Origin: CAYILR01 sp964364175
GTDB taxonomy: Bacteria; Bdellovibrionota; UBA1018
Assembly (NCBI GenBank): GCA_964364175.1
Contig: CAYILR010000002.1
Span: 62,001 to 126,000 of the forward strand
Length of the DNA: 64,000 nt
Direction of reading: 5' to 3'
In this document: one piece after another, positions 16,637 through 25,285 of the stretch
Numbering within the stretch: position 1 is the first letter of the stretch
Layout: each line of letters opens with the position of its first letter
The notes under the pieces: generated by a model
The model's input: only the letters and a program-made list of their open reading frames with translations
Database searches by the model: none
Told to the model about the DNA's origin: nothing
Position numbers and translations under genes: made by a program

Positions 16637-17734
16637 TTAGCTCACCGCTTTTCGAACCATTTTTATAACTTGATCTTGATCGGTCTCACCCAAATACGGA
16701 TGCATCGGCAGACTTAAGACACGCTGAGCCGCTGCCTCGGAGACAGGCAACGACCCCACTGGAAATCGATCCGAACGGAACGCTGGCTGCATGTGCGCTG
16801 CTAGCGGATAGTGAACTGCAGTGGGAACCCCCTGTTCGTTGAGTCTTTTGGAAACCACGTCCCTCTCGTCAACCTGAATCGTATACTGAGCGTAAACATG
16901 TGTATTGCCGGGTGCAATCGCAGGAACAACAACCCCTTTTATTTTTGCTAGCTCCGCAGAATACCGCGCTCCAATTTTTCCACGGCTTTCCACTTCGCTC
17001 TCCAAAACTTCTAGTTTCGCCAAAAGTATCGCTGCTTGAAGAGTATCAAGACGACTATTCATTCCCAATATCCGATGGTAGTAGCGTTTCTCTTGTCCAT
17101 GTGTACGAATCGACCTCATCCGAGCCGCCAATCCGTCATCATAAGTAAAACACGCTCCACCATCGCCATAACACCCCAAGGTCTTCGAGGGGAAAAAACT
17201 CGCAGTGGAAACCAAAGTCATCGAACAAGAACGTTTCCCCTGATGTTTGGCTCCAAAGCTCTGAGCCGCATCCTCGATCACAGGTATTCCATGTTTTTTT
17301 GCTATCGGCGTGATCGAAGAGAAATCCGCACATTGACCATACAGGCTCACTGGCATAATCGCCTTGGTTCGAGGCGTGATGGCCGCTTCGATTTTTCGGG
17401 GATCCAAGTTGTAGGTCGCGGGATCAATATCTACAAAAACAGGCGTCGCACCCACCATTAAAATCATCTCGGCATTGGCTGCAAACGTGAACGAAGTGGT
17501 GATCACCTCATCCCCCGCTCCAATTCCCAATGCCATCAGAGCGATCTGAATCGCATCGGTGCCATTTGCAACTCCGACGCAATGTTTGATCCCCACATAC
17601 TCCGCGAGCTTTTGCTCAAGCTCGGCAACTTCGGGACCCATGATGTACTGCCCATGATCCAAAACACGCCGCATTCTCTCGTCCAGACGTGAGCGGATTT
17701 TTTTCTGTTGTGTGGCTAGATCGATGAAGTCCAT
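16637..17734 (-). CDS. wbpE: UDP-2-acetamido-2-deoxy-3-oxo-glucuronate aminotransferase
   Basis: The protein has 365 residues from ATG 17734. GAGAGGAAG lies about 7 bases before that ATG and fixes the start, whereas an earlier in-frame start at 17773 would add 13 residues and overlap the upstream gene. The sequence closely follows Pseudomonas WbpE as I recall it: FIDLATQQ at the N terminus, HGQYIMGPEV, VSLYGQCADF, VIEDAAQSFGA, and FFPSKTLGCYGDGG with the PLP lysine K184. WbpE puts the 3-amino group on UDP-3-keto-GlcNAcA using glutamate. The partner genes wbpD, wbpB and wbpA lie 7-15 kb further on, in three separate transcription units. Confidence 0.88.
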   Translation of the reverse strand: MDFIDLATQQKKIRSRLDERMRRVLDHGQYIMGPEVAELEQKLAEYVGIKHCVGVANGTDAIQIALMALGIGAGDEVITTSFTFAANAEMILMVGATPVFVDIDPATYNLDPRKIEAAITPRTKAIMPVSLYGQCADFSSITPIAKKHGIPVIEDAAQSFGAKHQGKRSCSMTLVSTASFFPSKTLGCYGDGGACFTYDDGLAARMRSIRTHGQEKRYYHRILGMNSRLDTLQAAILLAKLEVLESEVESRGKIGARYSAELAKIKGVVVPAIAPGNTHVYAQYTIQVDERDVVSKRLNEQGVPTAVHYPLAAHMQPAFRSDRFPVGSLPVSEAAAQRVLSLPMHPYLGETDQDQVIKMVRKAVS

Positions 17735-17753
17735 TTGCCTGCTTCCTCTCTTG

Positions 17754-18500
17754 CTAAGAACGAGTGAGAGCACCCCGTAAATCCGGTTTAGCCGGAGAAA
17801 AAAATGCTCCCCGGATAATGGCGAGCAAAACAGGGATCATATGATGGGCTCGGATCTTCTTACCCTCTTCGTAAGATCTCCCATGATAGTTGATCGGAGT
17901 TTCATAGAAAGATTTCCCCCTAGAAACAACCAAGGTCAATATTTCAGCATGCTGCTCCCAACCTCGTGTTCGCAGCTCGGACGGAACAATCAACTCACGC
18001 CTGAACAAAGCATAGCAAGAGTAAATATCAGTGAAGGTGGTATTGAATAGAATATTAAAAACAAAATTTAAAACACGGTTCCCGAATCGGTGCCAATAAT
18101 AAAAAACTCGAGTATAGGAAGGGGCCAAAAATCGGCTCCCAATCACCAAATCAGCATTGAACTCTACTACTGGCTTCAATAATTTATAATACTCGCTGGG
18201 GTCATACTCCAAGTCCGCATCTTGGAACAAAACATAGTCCCCGGTTGCTGCCTCTAGCCCCGCAATAACCGCGGCCCCTTTTCCACCATTTTTTGGAAGT
18301 GCGATGAACTGATCGTAAAGCTGCGGGTTGGCTCGAAGCAACTTTGCTGACTGATCGGTGGAGCCATCGTCGACGGCAATGATTTCGGTATGGAAATCCT
18401 CTGACTTCTGCTCACGAACACGGGTCAATATTTCTAAAACTGTCTTTTCTTCGTTGTACAGGGGTACGATGACCGATACTTTGACAGAGGTGTTTTTCAC
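17754..18500 (-). CDS. GT2 glycosyltransferase, DPM1-like
   Basis: The protein has 248 residues starting with GTG at 18500. Motifs are SVIVPLYNEEKTV, AVDDGSTDQS and LFQDADLEYDPSEY, again the DADxEYDP form of polyprenyl-phosphate sugar synthases. It is similar in design to the enzyme at 15833, so the two may feed different sugars into the lipid-linked donor pool. There is no obvious membrane segment except a weakly hydrophobic part near FYYWHRFGNRVLNFVFNILF. It ends 19 bases before the wbpE start. It diverges from the cupin gene, leaving 58 bases between the two starts. Confidence 0.85.
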   Translation of the reverse strand: MKNTSVKVSVIVPLYNEEKTVLEILTRVREQKSEDFHTEIIAVDDGSTDQSAKLLRANPQLYDQFIALPKNGGKGAAVIAGLEAATGDYVLFQDADLEYDPSEYYKLLKPVVEFNADLVIGSRFLAPSYTRVFYYWHRFGNRVLNFVFNILFNTTFTDIYSCYALFRRELIVPSELRTRGWEQHAEILTLVVSRGKSFYETPINYHGRSYEEGKKIRAHHMIPVLLAIIRGAFFSPAKPDLRGALTRS

Positions 18501-18558
18501 GGGAAAGGGATAACATTCTGGGCTAGCCTCGTCACTTGAAATGTTGTAGGCATTCAGA

Positions 18559-18960
18559 ATGAACCATCCTAAAAATCCAATTGTCGTACTTGAAACTCCC
18601 TTTGAAGATGCAAGAGGCGGAATTCAGCCGCTAGTGGACGAAGATATGAAGAGCGCCGTCCTGATCAGCTCAAAAAAAGGCACGATCCGGGCCAATCACT
18701 ATCACAAAACAGATTGGCATTATTGCTACGTCCTCTCTGGATCCATCGATTATTTTTATCGCGCTGTAGGAAGCACGGATAAACCTCAGCGAGTTCTGAT
18801 CCAACCGAAACAGCTTTTTTTCACGCCTCCGATGCTGGAACACGCCATGTGCTTCCCGGAGGATACTGTTTTCCTTTGCTTGGGAAAGAATTCACGTGAA
18901 CAAAAATCCTATGAGGCTGATATCGTCCGGGTCCAACTGGTTCCCCAATATCCGCTGTGA
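18559..18960 (+). CDS. Cupin-fold sugar isomerase/epimerase-like protein
   Basis: The protein has 133 residues. The cupin motif is IRANHYHKTDWHYCYVLSG, with three histidines on the binding strand, and FFTPPMLEHAMCFPED carries the second motif histidine. N-terminal EDARGGIQPLVDE is like the start of WxcM/FdtA-type enzymes, which shift keto groups on dTDP-sugars, but the family is broad. It probably processes the keto-sugar used by the C-methyltransferase encoded next, whose GTG start overlaps this stop codon (GTGA). No strong ribosome-binding site precedes the ATG. Confidence 0.65.
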   Translation: MNHPKNPIVVLETPFEDARGGIQPLVDEDMKSAVLISSKKGTIRANHYHKTDWHYCYVLSGSIDYFYRAVGSTDKPQRVLIQPKQLFFTPPMLEHAMCFPEDTVFLCLGKNSREQKSYEADIVRVQLVPQYPL

Positions 18961-20207
18961 GTAGCCCATTGAGTTTTCAACGAAAAACCTGCAGGCTTTG
19001 TGATTCGAAAAAAATCAAGCTTGCGCTTTCGCTAGCCAAGACCCCGCCCGCGAACGCTTTTGTTCCGGCCAATCAGTTGCAGCACGAGCAAGATCGATAT
19101 CCGTTGGATATAGGTTTTTGTGAGTCTTGCCAGCACGTTCAGCTACTAGAAGTCGTCAGCCCCGAGGTGCTTTTTAGAGACTACGTTTATGTCTCAGGAA
19201 CATCACCTGTGTTCGTTGAACACTTCAAAAAATACGCTGAATACGTTCAATCTGATTTCAAACTTTCACCCAGTGCGTTCGTATTTGAAATTGGCAGCAA
19301 CGATGGCACGTTGCTCAGCTTCTTTAAAAAGTCAGGGTGTTCCGTCTTGGGTGTCGATCCTGCATTAAAAATTGCAGAAGACGCCACCGCTCGAGGGATT
19401 CCAACTTTGCCTCGCTTTTTCTCGTCCAGCCTCGTCGATGAGGTCCTGACAAACCATCCTCAACCGAAAGTCATTATCGCGAACAACGTATTTGCTCACA
19501 TTGATGATCTCGATGAGGTTGCCAGAGGCGTCTGCAAGCTCTTGGACCCAAACGAGGGAATTTTCGTCATTGAATTTTCCTATTTGGCGGATGTGATTGA
19601 AAAAAATCTTTTCGATACCATTTATCACGAACACCTTTGCTATCACTCGCTCAAACCCCTGCGTCAGTTTTTTCAAAAACATGGCATGGAAGTCATCGAT
19701 ACGCTCCGGGTTCCTAGTCATGGAGGTTCGCTTCGCGTAGTTGCACAGGTGAAGGGAGCCCGACGACCTGTTTCTGACCGAGTAGAAAGCCTAATTGCGT
19801 TCGAGAAGACTGCAGGGTTGTATGAATTTTCCACTTTTCAAAATTTCGGAAAATCAATCGAGCGAATTGGCATCGAGTTAAAAGGAATACTAACTCAATT
19901 AAAATCCCAAGGGAAATCCATTGCGGGATTCGGGGCACCAGCCAAGGCAACCACACTCATGTATCAATTTGGCATCGGACCTGAGATCGTGGATTTCATC
20001 ATCGACGATAGTCCGCTCAAGCAGGGTTTGTTCACTCCGGGATTTCATATTCCCGTTTTGTCATCGAATGCCATTCGAGAACGAAAGCCTGATTACTTGG
20101 TTTTGTTAGCTTGGAATTTTGCTGATTCAATTATTGCAAAAAATTCGGACTATTTGGCTCAGGGAGGGCATTTTATTGTGCCTCTTCCACGAGTTCAAGT
20201 AGTGTGA
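18957..20207 (+). CDS. NDP-hexose C-methyltransferase, zinc-binding type
   Basis: The protein has 416 residues from a GTG that overlaps the upstream stop. The order is that of TylC3/CloU-type C-methyltransferases: an N-terminal zinc-binding part with CRLC (about 11-14) and CESC, a central SAM domain with VFEIGSNDGTLLSFF and GVDPA, the YHEHLCYHSL segment, and a C-terminal domain with FGAPAKATTLM and DDSPLKQG. Such enzymes methylate a carbon, usually C3, of a 4-keto-6-deoxy NDP-sugar and make branched sugars. It sits between a cupin and an epimerase/dehydratase gene on the same strand, a plausible branched-sugar set. Confidence 0.88.
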   Translation: MSSPLSFQRKTCRLCDSKKIKLALSLAKTPPANAFVPANQLQHEQDRYPLDIGFCESCQHVQLLEVVSPEVLFRDYVYVSGTSPVFVEHFKKYAEYVQSDFKLSPSAFVFEIGSNDGTLLSFFKKSGCSVLGVDPALKIAEDATARGIPTLPRFFSSSLVDEVLTNHPQPKVIIANNVFAHIDDLDEVARGVCKLLDPNEGIFVIEFSYLADVIEKNLFDTIYHEHLCYHSLKPLRQFFQKHGMEVIDTLRVPSHGGSLRVVAQVKGARRPVSDRVESLIAFEKTAGLYEFSTFQNFGKSIERIGIELKGILTQLKSQGKSIAGFGAPAKATTLMYQFGIGPEIVDFIIDDSPLKQGLFTPGFHIPVLSSNAIRERKPDYLVLLAWNFADSIIAKNSDYLAQGGHFIVPLPRVQVV

Positions 20208-20223
20208 CAGAAGGGATCATACG

Positions 20224-21285
20224 ATGAATGGTTTTTTTATTCCCAATGACATTCGTGAAATTACAGACGGTCTGAGTGATTGTGCCTCGCTTTTGGAGGG
20301 CAAAACAATCATTCTGACCGGCGGAAGAGGATTTTTGGGGCGCTACTTTGTTGAGGTTTTTCGCGATCTCAATCAACGCGTCCTGAAGAAGCCCTGCAAA
20401 ATCATTGTCTTTGACAATCTCATCACCGCTGGAAAAACAGGTGAAGCGATTCAGGATCTCGAGGGCGTTCAATTCTTGAAACAGGATGTGATTCAACCAT
20501 TCACCTATGACGGCCCTGTCGATTACATTTTGCACGCAGCTGGGATCGCCAGCCCTTATTATTACCGTGCGTATCCTCTTGAAACTCTGGACGTCGCCAT
20601 CACAGGAACCCGCAATGCGCTGGAACTGGCTCGCAAAAAGCACGCTCGCTTCGTGTTTTTCAGCAGCAGCGAAATTTATGGCAATCCGGATCCTGCAAAT
20701 GTTCCAACGACCGAGAGTTACAATGGATACGTCTCCTGCCTGGGAGCTCGGGCCTGTTATGACGAGAGTAAACGCGTGGGGGAAACACTTTGCACGATTT
20801 ACCACGGCCAGTTTGGCGTTCACACGAATATGATCCGCCCGTTCAATGTCTTTGGCCCAGGAATGCAGGAAAGTGACTATCGAGTACTTCCTAATTTTGC
20901 GTCCAGAATTGCCGGCAAGAGGCCATTGAAAATTTATGGGGATGGAACTCAGACCCGAACGTTTTGTTACATCACCGATGCAATCAATGGCTTTATCCGC
21001 GTGATGGTGAAGGGTGTAGCTCGAGAGCCCTACAATATCGGGAACCCGACTCCAGAAATTTCCATGGTAGATCTGGTCAAAGAAATCGAAAAAATCAAAA
21101 AAACACCCGTTCAACTCGACTTGATTGCCTATCCGGATTCCTATCCAGCCGATGAGCCACTGAGACGCTGTCCGGATATCAAAAAAGCAAAGCTGCAATT
21201 GAATTATGCTCCCCAGGTTTCGTTGCAGGAAGGGTTGAGCCGGTTTCTTTCTTGGACGACCGAAAACTACACGGGACAGCAGTAG
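20224..21285 (+). CDS. NAD-dependent sugar epimerase/dehydratase (extended SDR), UXS-like
   Basis: The protein has 353 residues. The Rossmann motif TGGRGFLGRYF has glycines at 33, 36 and 39, and the catalytic YxxxK is Y179-x3-K183 within CYDESKRVGE. The RPFNVFGP and DGTQTRTFCYITD segments are typical of NDP-sugar SDR enzymes. YDESKR followed by GET, and RRCPDIKKAK near the end, resemble UDP-glucuronate decarboxylases, but an epimerase or dehydratase role is equally possible. It follows the C-methyltransferase by 16 bases and precedes a Gfo/Idh oxidoreductase, which suggests shared work on one NDP-sugar. Confidence 0.85.
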   Translation: MNGFFIPNDIREITDGLSDCASLLEGKTIILTGGRGFLGRYFVEVFRDLNQRVLKKPCKIIVFDNLITAGKTGEAIQDLEGVQFLKQDVIQPFTYDGPVDYILHAAGIASPYYYRAYPLETLDVAITGTRNALELARKKHARFVFFSSSEIYGNPDPANVPTTESYNGYVSCLGARACYDESKRVGETLCTIYHGQFGVHTNMIRPFNVFGPGMQESDYRVLPNFASRIAGKRPLKIYGDGTQTRTFCYITDAINGFIRVMVKGVAREPYNIGNPTPEISMVDLVKEIEKIKKTPVQLDLIAYPDSYPADEPLRRCPDIKKAKLQLNYAPQVSLQEGLSRFLSWTTENYTGQQ

Positions 21286-21293
21286 GCTCTCTG

Positions 21294-22229
21294 GTGCTTC
21301 CTCTCGGACTAATCGGCGCAGGGCCTTGGGGTCAAAACTTCATCAAAACCATCGCCCGTCTCCCTGGTTTTGAGTTGATCACGTTGGCATCTCAAAATGA
21401 ACATGCTCAGTCTTGGGTCACTCCTTCGTGCACAGTAACCCCGGATTGGCACGAGGTTCTTGAAAATCGGCGCTTAGCTGGGGTGATTATCGCAACACCT
21501 CCCCATTGCCGGGCCGAGATCATGAAAGCCGCAATTGAGAAACGAATCCCGATTCTGGCCGAAAAACCTGTCACTTTGTCTCTGGCGGAAATCCAGGAGC
21601 TTGAAGCGCTCGAAAAGAAGTTTCAGTCAAAAATCCTGGTTGATCATATTCATCTTTTTCATCCCGCATATAAAAAACTGAAGCAAACACTCTCGGATCG
21701 GGGACTCTCTATCCTCAAGGTGGCTTCTGAGGGAGGAAATCACGGTCCCCTTCGCAACTATTCCAGCTTATGGGATTGGGGGCCTCACGATCTTGCTTTT
21801 GGCTTTGATTTAGCGGGAACAACCTCTCTCGCTCAAAAAAAAGTCTCTTCATACGGAGAAAATCCCGCCGGAAATGCTTTCGCAGGAAATTTCCTCTTCA
21901 CACTGGATTTTGAAAATGAAATTCACACCGAACACAAATTTGGCAATTTATTCACGGAAAAAACCAGGAAGCTTTCCGTCGAAACAGATCGTGGCACGTT
22001 CCTATTGAATGATCTATCCATTGACAGGAAACTCACGTTTCAAGGTGAAAAAGGAGATTCCACTGTTTTGGATTTTGAAGCCGGATCGGCAATGGAGCAT
22101 CTTTTGCTCGAGTTCAAAAAAGGCATTCTCGAGAAGCCTTCATCCCGATTTGGACTATCCCTGGCAACACAGATCAGCTATCTTTTGTCGTGGGCAGAAA
22201 GTAGGTTGAAACGTAATGAGCCGCGATAG
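21294..22229 (+). CDS. Gfo/Idh/MocA-family oxidoreductase
   Basis: The protein has 311 residues from GTG 21294, which lies just after the upstream stop. A TTG at 21252 would overlap the upstream gene by 34 bases. The NAD(P)-binding GLIGAGPWGQNF comes almost at the N terminus, which supports the later start. PILAEKPVTLS carries the lysine of the EKP motif used in substrate binding. The likely role is oxidation or reduction of a keto-sugar. It overlaps the start of a possible 32-codon membrane peptide gene by 14 bases. Confidence 0.8.
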   Translation: MLPLGLIGAGPWGQNFIKTIARLPGFELITLASQNEHAQSWVTPSCTVTPDWHEVLENRRLAGVIIATPPHCRAEIMKAAIEKRIPILAEKPVTLSLAEIQELEALEKKFQSKILVDHIHLFHPAYKKLKQTLSDRGLSILKVASEGGNHGPLRNYSSLWDWGPHDLAFGFDLAGTTSLAQKKVSSYGENPAGNAFAGNFLFTLDFENEIHTEHKFGNLFTEKTRKLSVETDRGTFLLNDLSIDRKLTFQGEKGDSTVLDFEAGSAMEHLLLEFKKGILEKPSSRFGLSLATQISYLLSWAESRLKRNEPR

Positions 22230-22314
22230 TGTTTTGCTTAATTTAGCTATTTTGTTGGGCGGCCTGGGTTGGATCCTCTACAGAGCATGGGCTTTTTTCC
22301 CAAAACTGAGATAA
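22216..22314 (+). CDS. Possible 32-residue membrane microprotein
   Basis: A short frame starts at ATG 22216 inside the end of the Gfo/Idh gene and stops at TAA 22312-22314. The last A of that stop is the first base of the next gene's ATG (TAATG). The peptide has a hydrophobic stretch LLNLAILLGGLGWILYRAW followed by a basic end (PKLR), so it would be a single membrane helix. AGTAGG lies about 9 bases before the ATG. The stop-start overlap suggests translational coupling to the GT-C gene. No family is recognised. It may instead serve only as a coupling leader. Confidence 0.4.
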   Translation: MSRDSVLLNLAILLGGLGWILYRAWAFFPKLR

Positions 22315-23876
22315 TGCTCACCCTCGCATATTTTCCGACACTTCTTTGGTTTTTAGGTTTTTTAGAATTTCACATCCAAATTCTTTTTTTTGGCCCCACA
22401 CAACACGCTACTGGAGTCAGCGTTTATCTTTCACTTCTCTGCGCACTATTTTTCGCGATTAAAAAATATCCGAACATTCGAGCGGATTTTAATAAAATCC
22501 GTTCTGAAGTGATCTCCGCACCGATTTGGTTTTGGCTTTTGTTAGTCATCACCATTCTCATTGTGCTGATGGGAGGCTTTGAGTCCCGACTGCCGCCGCA
22601 TCTCATTCAAGAAAGAGATGCAATCAATTACCACATGACTATTCCTTATCAGCACTTGCTACAGGGCAGTCTTGCTCATCTCAAGTGGTCTGTTGCTGAT
22701 CTATGGCCCATGTCGATCCAGTTTGGATTAACTCCGGCTTGGACAATGACCCGGCATTTTCAAAAATTTCCGCAATATATTTTTTCTGTCTGGTCGCTCT
22801 GGCTTGCCATCAGCCTCGGCCGTAGACTGTATCCTCACTCTTATTTGGGTTGGATCCCGGCACTCGCCGTATTCACGACCCATGGAGTATCCATGTGGTT
22901 TGGGAACGCCACATTGGAGCTCGTCAATTTCTATTTTCTATTGGCATTCGTTCATAGTTTTTTTATCTCACCCTGGATTGCCGCTTTGCACCTCGCTCTG
23001 TTTGCAACAGCCAAAGTCATTAATATTTTCTTTGTGGGATTCAGCTGCGTCATGATCACCACGTTTTATTTTTTCACTCAAAAAGAATTACTCTATCTAT
23101 TCATAAAAAAAAATATTCGTATATTTTTGATCGCTTTTGTTTTCGCACTAATTCTATTGTCTCGCTCGATGTGGGTCAGCTTGGAGCGTGTGGGAACGCC
23201 CGTTTTTCCCTTCGCTCCTTGCTTGTTTTCCTCTTTTCCAGGCTGCCAAGGCCCATTGCTGAAAGAGAGCCTCTATGCGGCAGAGCTGATGGTCCGAGCG
23301 CGAGATGGTTTTGGAGTGGCAACTGCTGGTAGAAATCTCACTGGTTTTTTAACTCATCTCTGGAAGGTCTCTGTGCCCGATTGGGGAAGTACAACCAATG
23401 AGTTTGTTCACCCTCTGGGAATGGCTTGGGTGCTTTGGGTCATCTTGGCCTTTGCTCATTTGTGGGGGTGGATCAAAAAGAAGCAAGCCCTCGGTTTTTA
23501 TTTTATTTTAGCTATTTCATTTTGGGGGATCTGGTGGCTGGGTAGCCAACAAGCACGCTGGCTCATCCCAACGCTTTTCTTGGGTTGGCTGGGCACTAGC
23601 CACTTACAAAAAAAAATCCATCCACTTCTCTTGGGAATATTGATCACAGCCTCAGCAAGCTTCTCCCTGATCTCTTTGGTCCGTGCCTATGGCTGGGCTC
23701 AAAACGATCCATCGGTACGTCTATTGGCCACCTCTGAGGAAATTGAGGCTCAGGAAAAAAGCAAATTGGTTTGGGATCCAAAGACGGGATACATTACTTC
23801 AGAAGAAATACTCTACGTTTCAGAGCCTGTGATTCATCATGGCAGCCGTCAAAGAGTATGGTTCTTCGAAAACTAA
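22314..23876 (+). CDS. GT-C type integral membrane glycosyltransferase
   Basis: The protein has 520 residues from ATG 22314; in-frame starts at 22269 (TTG) and 22287 are less likely because 22314 is coupled to the upstream microprotein stop. There are about ten hydrophobic segments. The acidic first-loop motif is ERDAINYHMTIPY (about 90-102), with D92 in the position of the GT-C catalytic acid. HGSRQRVWFFEN is a soluble end. It is likely to use a polyprenyl-phosphate donor in the periplasm. Its last 4 bases overlap the end of the convergent methyltransferase gene. Confidence 0.65.
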   Translation: MLTLAYFPTLLWFLGFLEFHIQILFFGPTQHATGVSVYLSLLCALFFAIKKYPNIRADFNKIRSEVISAPIWFWLLLVITILIVLMGGFESRLPPHLIQERDAINYHMTIPYQHLLQGSLAHLKWSVADLWPMSIQFGLTPAWTMTRHFQKFPQYIFSVWSLWLAISLGRRLYPHSYLGWIPALAVFTTHGVSMWFGNATLELVNFYFLLAFVHSFFISPWIAALHLALFATAKVINIFFVGFSCVMITTFYFFTQKELLYLFIKKNIRIFLIAFVFALILLSRSMWVSLERVGTPVFPFAPCLFSSFPGCQGPLLKESLYAAELMVRARDGFGVATAGRNLTGFLTHLWKVSVPDWGSTTNEFVHPLGMAWVLWVILAFAHLWGWIKKKQALGFYFILAISFWGIWWLGSQQARWLIPTLFLGWLGTSHLQKKIHPLLLGILITASASFSLISLVRAYGWAQNDPSVRLLATSEEIEAQEKSKLVWDPKTGYITSEEILYVSEPVIHHGSRQRVWFFEN

Positions 23877-24625
23877 TTCCACTCTGTAACGGCCAACAAA
23901 GATTGCCCGATAGGCACCTTGAGTGAACGATGAATCCACTGATCTACGCCCTTGATATAAGGGCACAGCCTATCGAATAGATCAATACTGGTAGGATCAA
24001 TGATCTGCTTGCTGAGAATTTTTCCGCTCACCAACCAACCGAGCAGCCCCACCAAATTGAAATATTGAAAAGTCGTTTTTGCATGCACCGGAACTACTGT
24101 TTTCAGCAGGGCATCCAAGCCTTCTGCAGAATAGCGCCTGAAATGTCCATAATTCTTGTCAAAAGATCCATAGGCCCACTGATGGGCTGGCACGAATGTA
24201 ATGATTTTTTTTATATTTTTTTGGTTTGGGTTCTCTAGAATACAAACCAGTTTTTGTAAAACTTCTCGATCATTTTCGATATGCTCCAGAACATTGAAAG
24301 AAATAATCGTATCCAGGTTTTCTTTTTTTAAAATATTCAGATCATCTCTGGTTAAATCAAATTGGATCACTGATGAGCGTGAATTGCTGAGCAATGCAGA
24401 ATTTTGCTCAGCATGATTGAATTGCTGGATTAAATTCGGATCACGCTCAGAAACAATCAACCGTTCGCGGATGGGCAGCCATTTAGACATATTACCGATG
24501 CCAGCCCCGATTTCTAAAATCCTTTCTCCCAAATACGGCTGAATCGTTTCAAAAATCCATTTTTGATAATTTTCTGCCCTGGCCAATGAATCCAGTTCGA
24601 AAGGTAAATCTGAAGCTGTTTCCAT
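23873..24625 (-). CDS. Class I SAM-dependent methyltransferase
   Basis: The protein has 250 residues. Motif I is ILEIGAGIGNMSKWL, followed by VSERDP (acidic end of strand 2). NVLEHIENDREVLQKL is the motif II/III region typical of Methyltransf_11/12 proteins. It probably methylates a sugar, lipid carrier or other small molecule in this cluster, and no substrate can be read. It lies 2 bases after the stop of wbpD on the same strand, so the two are probably co-transcribed. Confidence 0.8.
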   Translation of the reverse strand: METASDLPFELDSLARAENYQKWIFETIQPYLGERILEIGAGIGNMSKWLPIRERLIVSERDPNLIQQFNHAEQNSALLSNSRSSVIQFDLTRDDLNILKKENLDTIISFNVLEHIENDREVLQKLVCILENPNQKNIKKIITFVPAHQWAYGSFDKNYGHFRRYSAEGLDALLKTVVPVHAKTTFQYFNLVGLLGWLVSGKILSKQIIDPTSIDLFDRLCPYIKGVDQWIHRSLKVPIGQSLLAVTEWN

Positions 24626-24627
24626 GG

Positions 24628-25212
24628 CTATTGATTTCTCTTCAAAATACTGGGCTCAACCTCCACATAGCGAGTCTGAGTTTCAGGACACACCCACTCT
24701 CCAGATTTTGAACCAGGGACCAACCGCTCACCATATTCGCCCATCCATCCTATCCGTCGTGCGGGTACGCCCACCATCAATCCGTAAGCTGGAACATCTT
24801 GAGTCACCACTGCCCCGGCTCCGACAAACGCATGCTCACCAATAGTCACACTGCAGACCACTGTGCAATTTGCTCCGAGTGTGGCTCCCCGACGCACCAC
24901 TGTATCCAGATACTGATCTTTTCTCGATACCGCTGAACGAGGATTAATCACATTGGTAAAAACCATGCTAGGTCCGCAAAAAACATCATCTTCAAGTGTC
25001 ACATTGTCATACACAGAGACGTTGTTTTGAATTTTGACATTGTTTCCAATGACAACTTTGTTGCCCACAAAAACGCCTTGTCCCAAAGAACAACGCTCAC
25101 CAATTCGAGCGCCACCACAGATATGCGCCCAATGCCAAATTCGAGTCCCCGCACCGATTTGAGCGCCTGGATCCACAATTGCCGTAGAGTGAACTTGAAA
25201 GTCGTCAGCCAT
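24628..25212 (-). CDS. wbpD: UDP-2-acetamido-3-amino-2,3-dideoxy-glucuronate N-acetyltransferase
   Basis: The protein has 194 residues from ATG 25212; a TTG at 25242 would add ten unrelated residues. It is a left-handed beta-helix acyltransferase with hexapeptide repeats from DPGAQIGAGTRIWHWAHI onward. VFVGNKVVIGNNVKIQNNVS, VFCGPSMVFTNVINPRS and VGVPARRIGWM closely match Pseudomonas WbpD as I recall it. WbpD transfers acetyl from acetyl-CoA to the 3-amino group made by WbpE, giving UDP-GlcNAc(3NAc)A. The gene diverges from the methyltransferase-GT2 fusion gene, leaving 73 bases between the two starts. Confidence 0.88.
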   Translation of the reverse strand: MADDFQVHSTAIVDPGAQIGAGTRIWHWAHICGGARIGERCSLGQGVFVGNKVVIGNNVKIQNNVSVYDNVTLEDDVFCGPSMVFTNVINPRSAVSRKDQYLDTVVRRGATLGANCTVVCSVTIGEHAFVGAGAVVTQDVPAYGLMVGVPARRIGWMGEYGERLVPGSKSGEWVCPETQTRYVEVEPSILKRNQ

Positions 25213-25285
25213 GCCACTTTCTAGCCCATTTTGAAAAACCAACCAACTGGATAATCAGTTTACAGGGGGGTTCGATTCACGCTAT

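Noticed and set aside
20173..21198. Long open frame on the minus strand opposite the SDR epimerase gene
   Set aside because: It lies wholly antisense to a gene with clear SDR motifs, has no recognisable motif and no ribosome-binding site; it is a shadow of codon bias.
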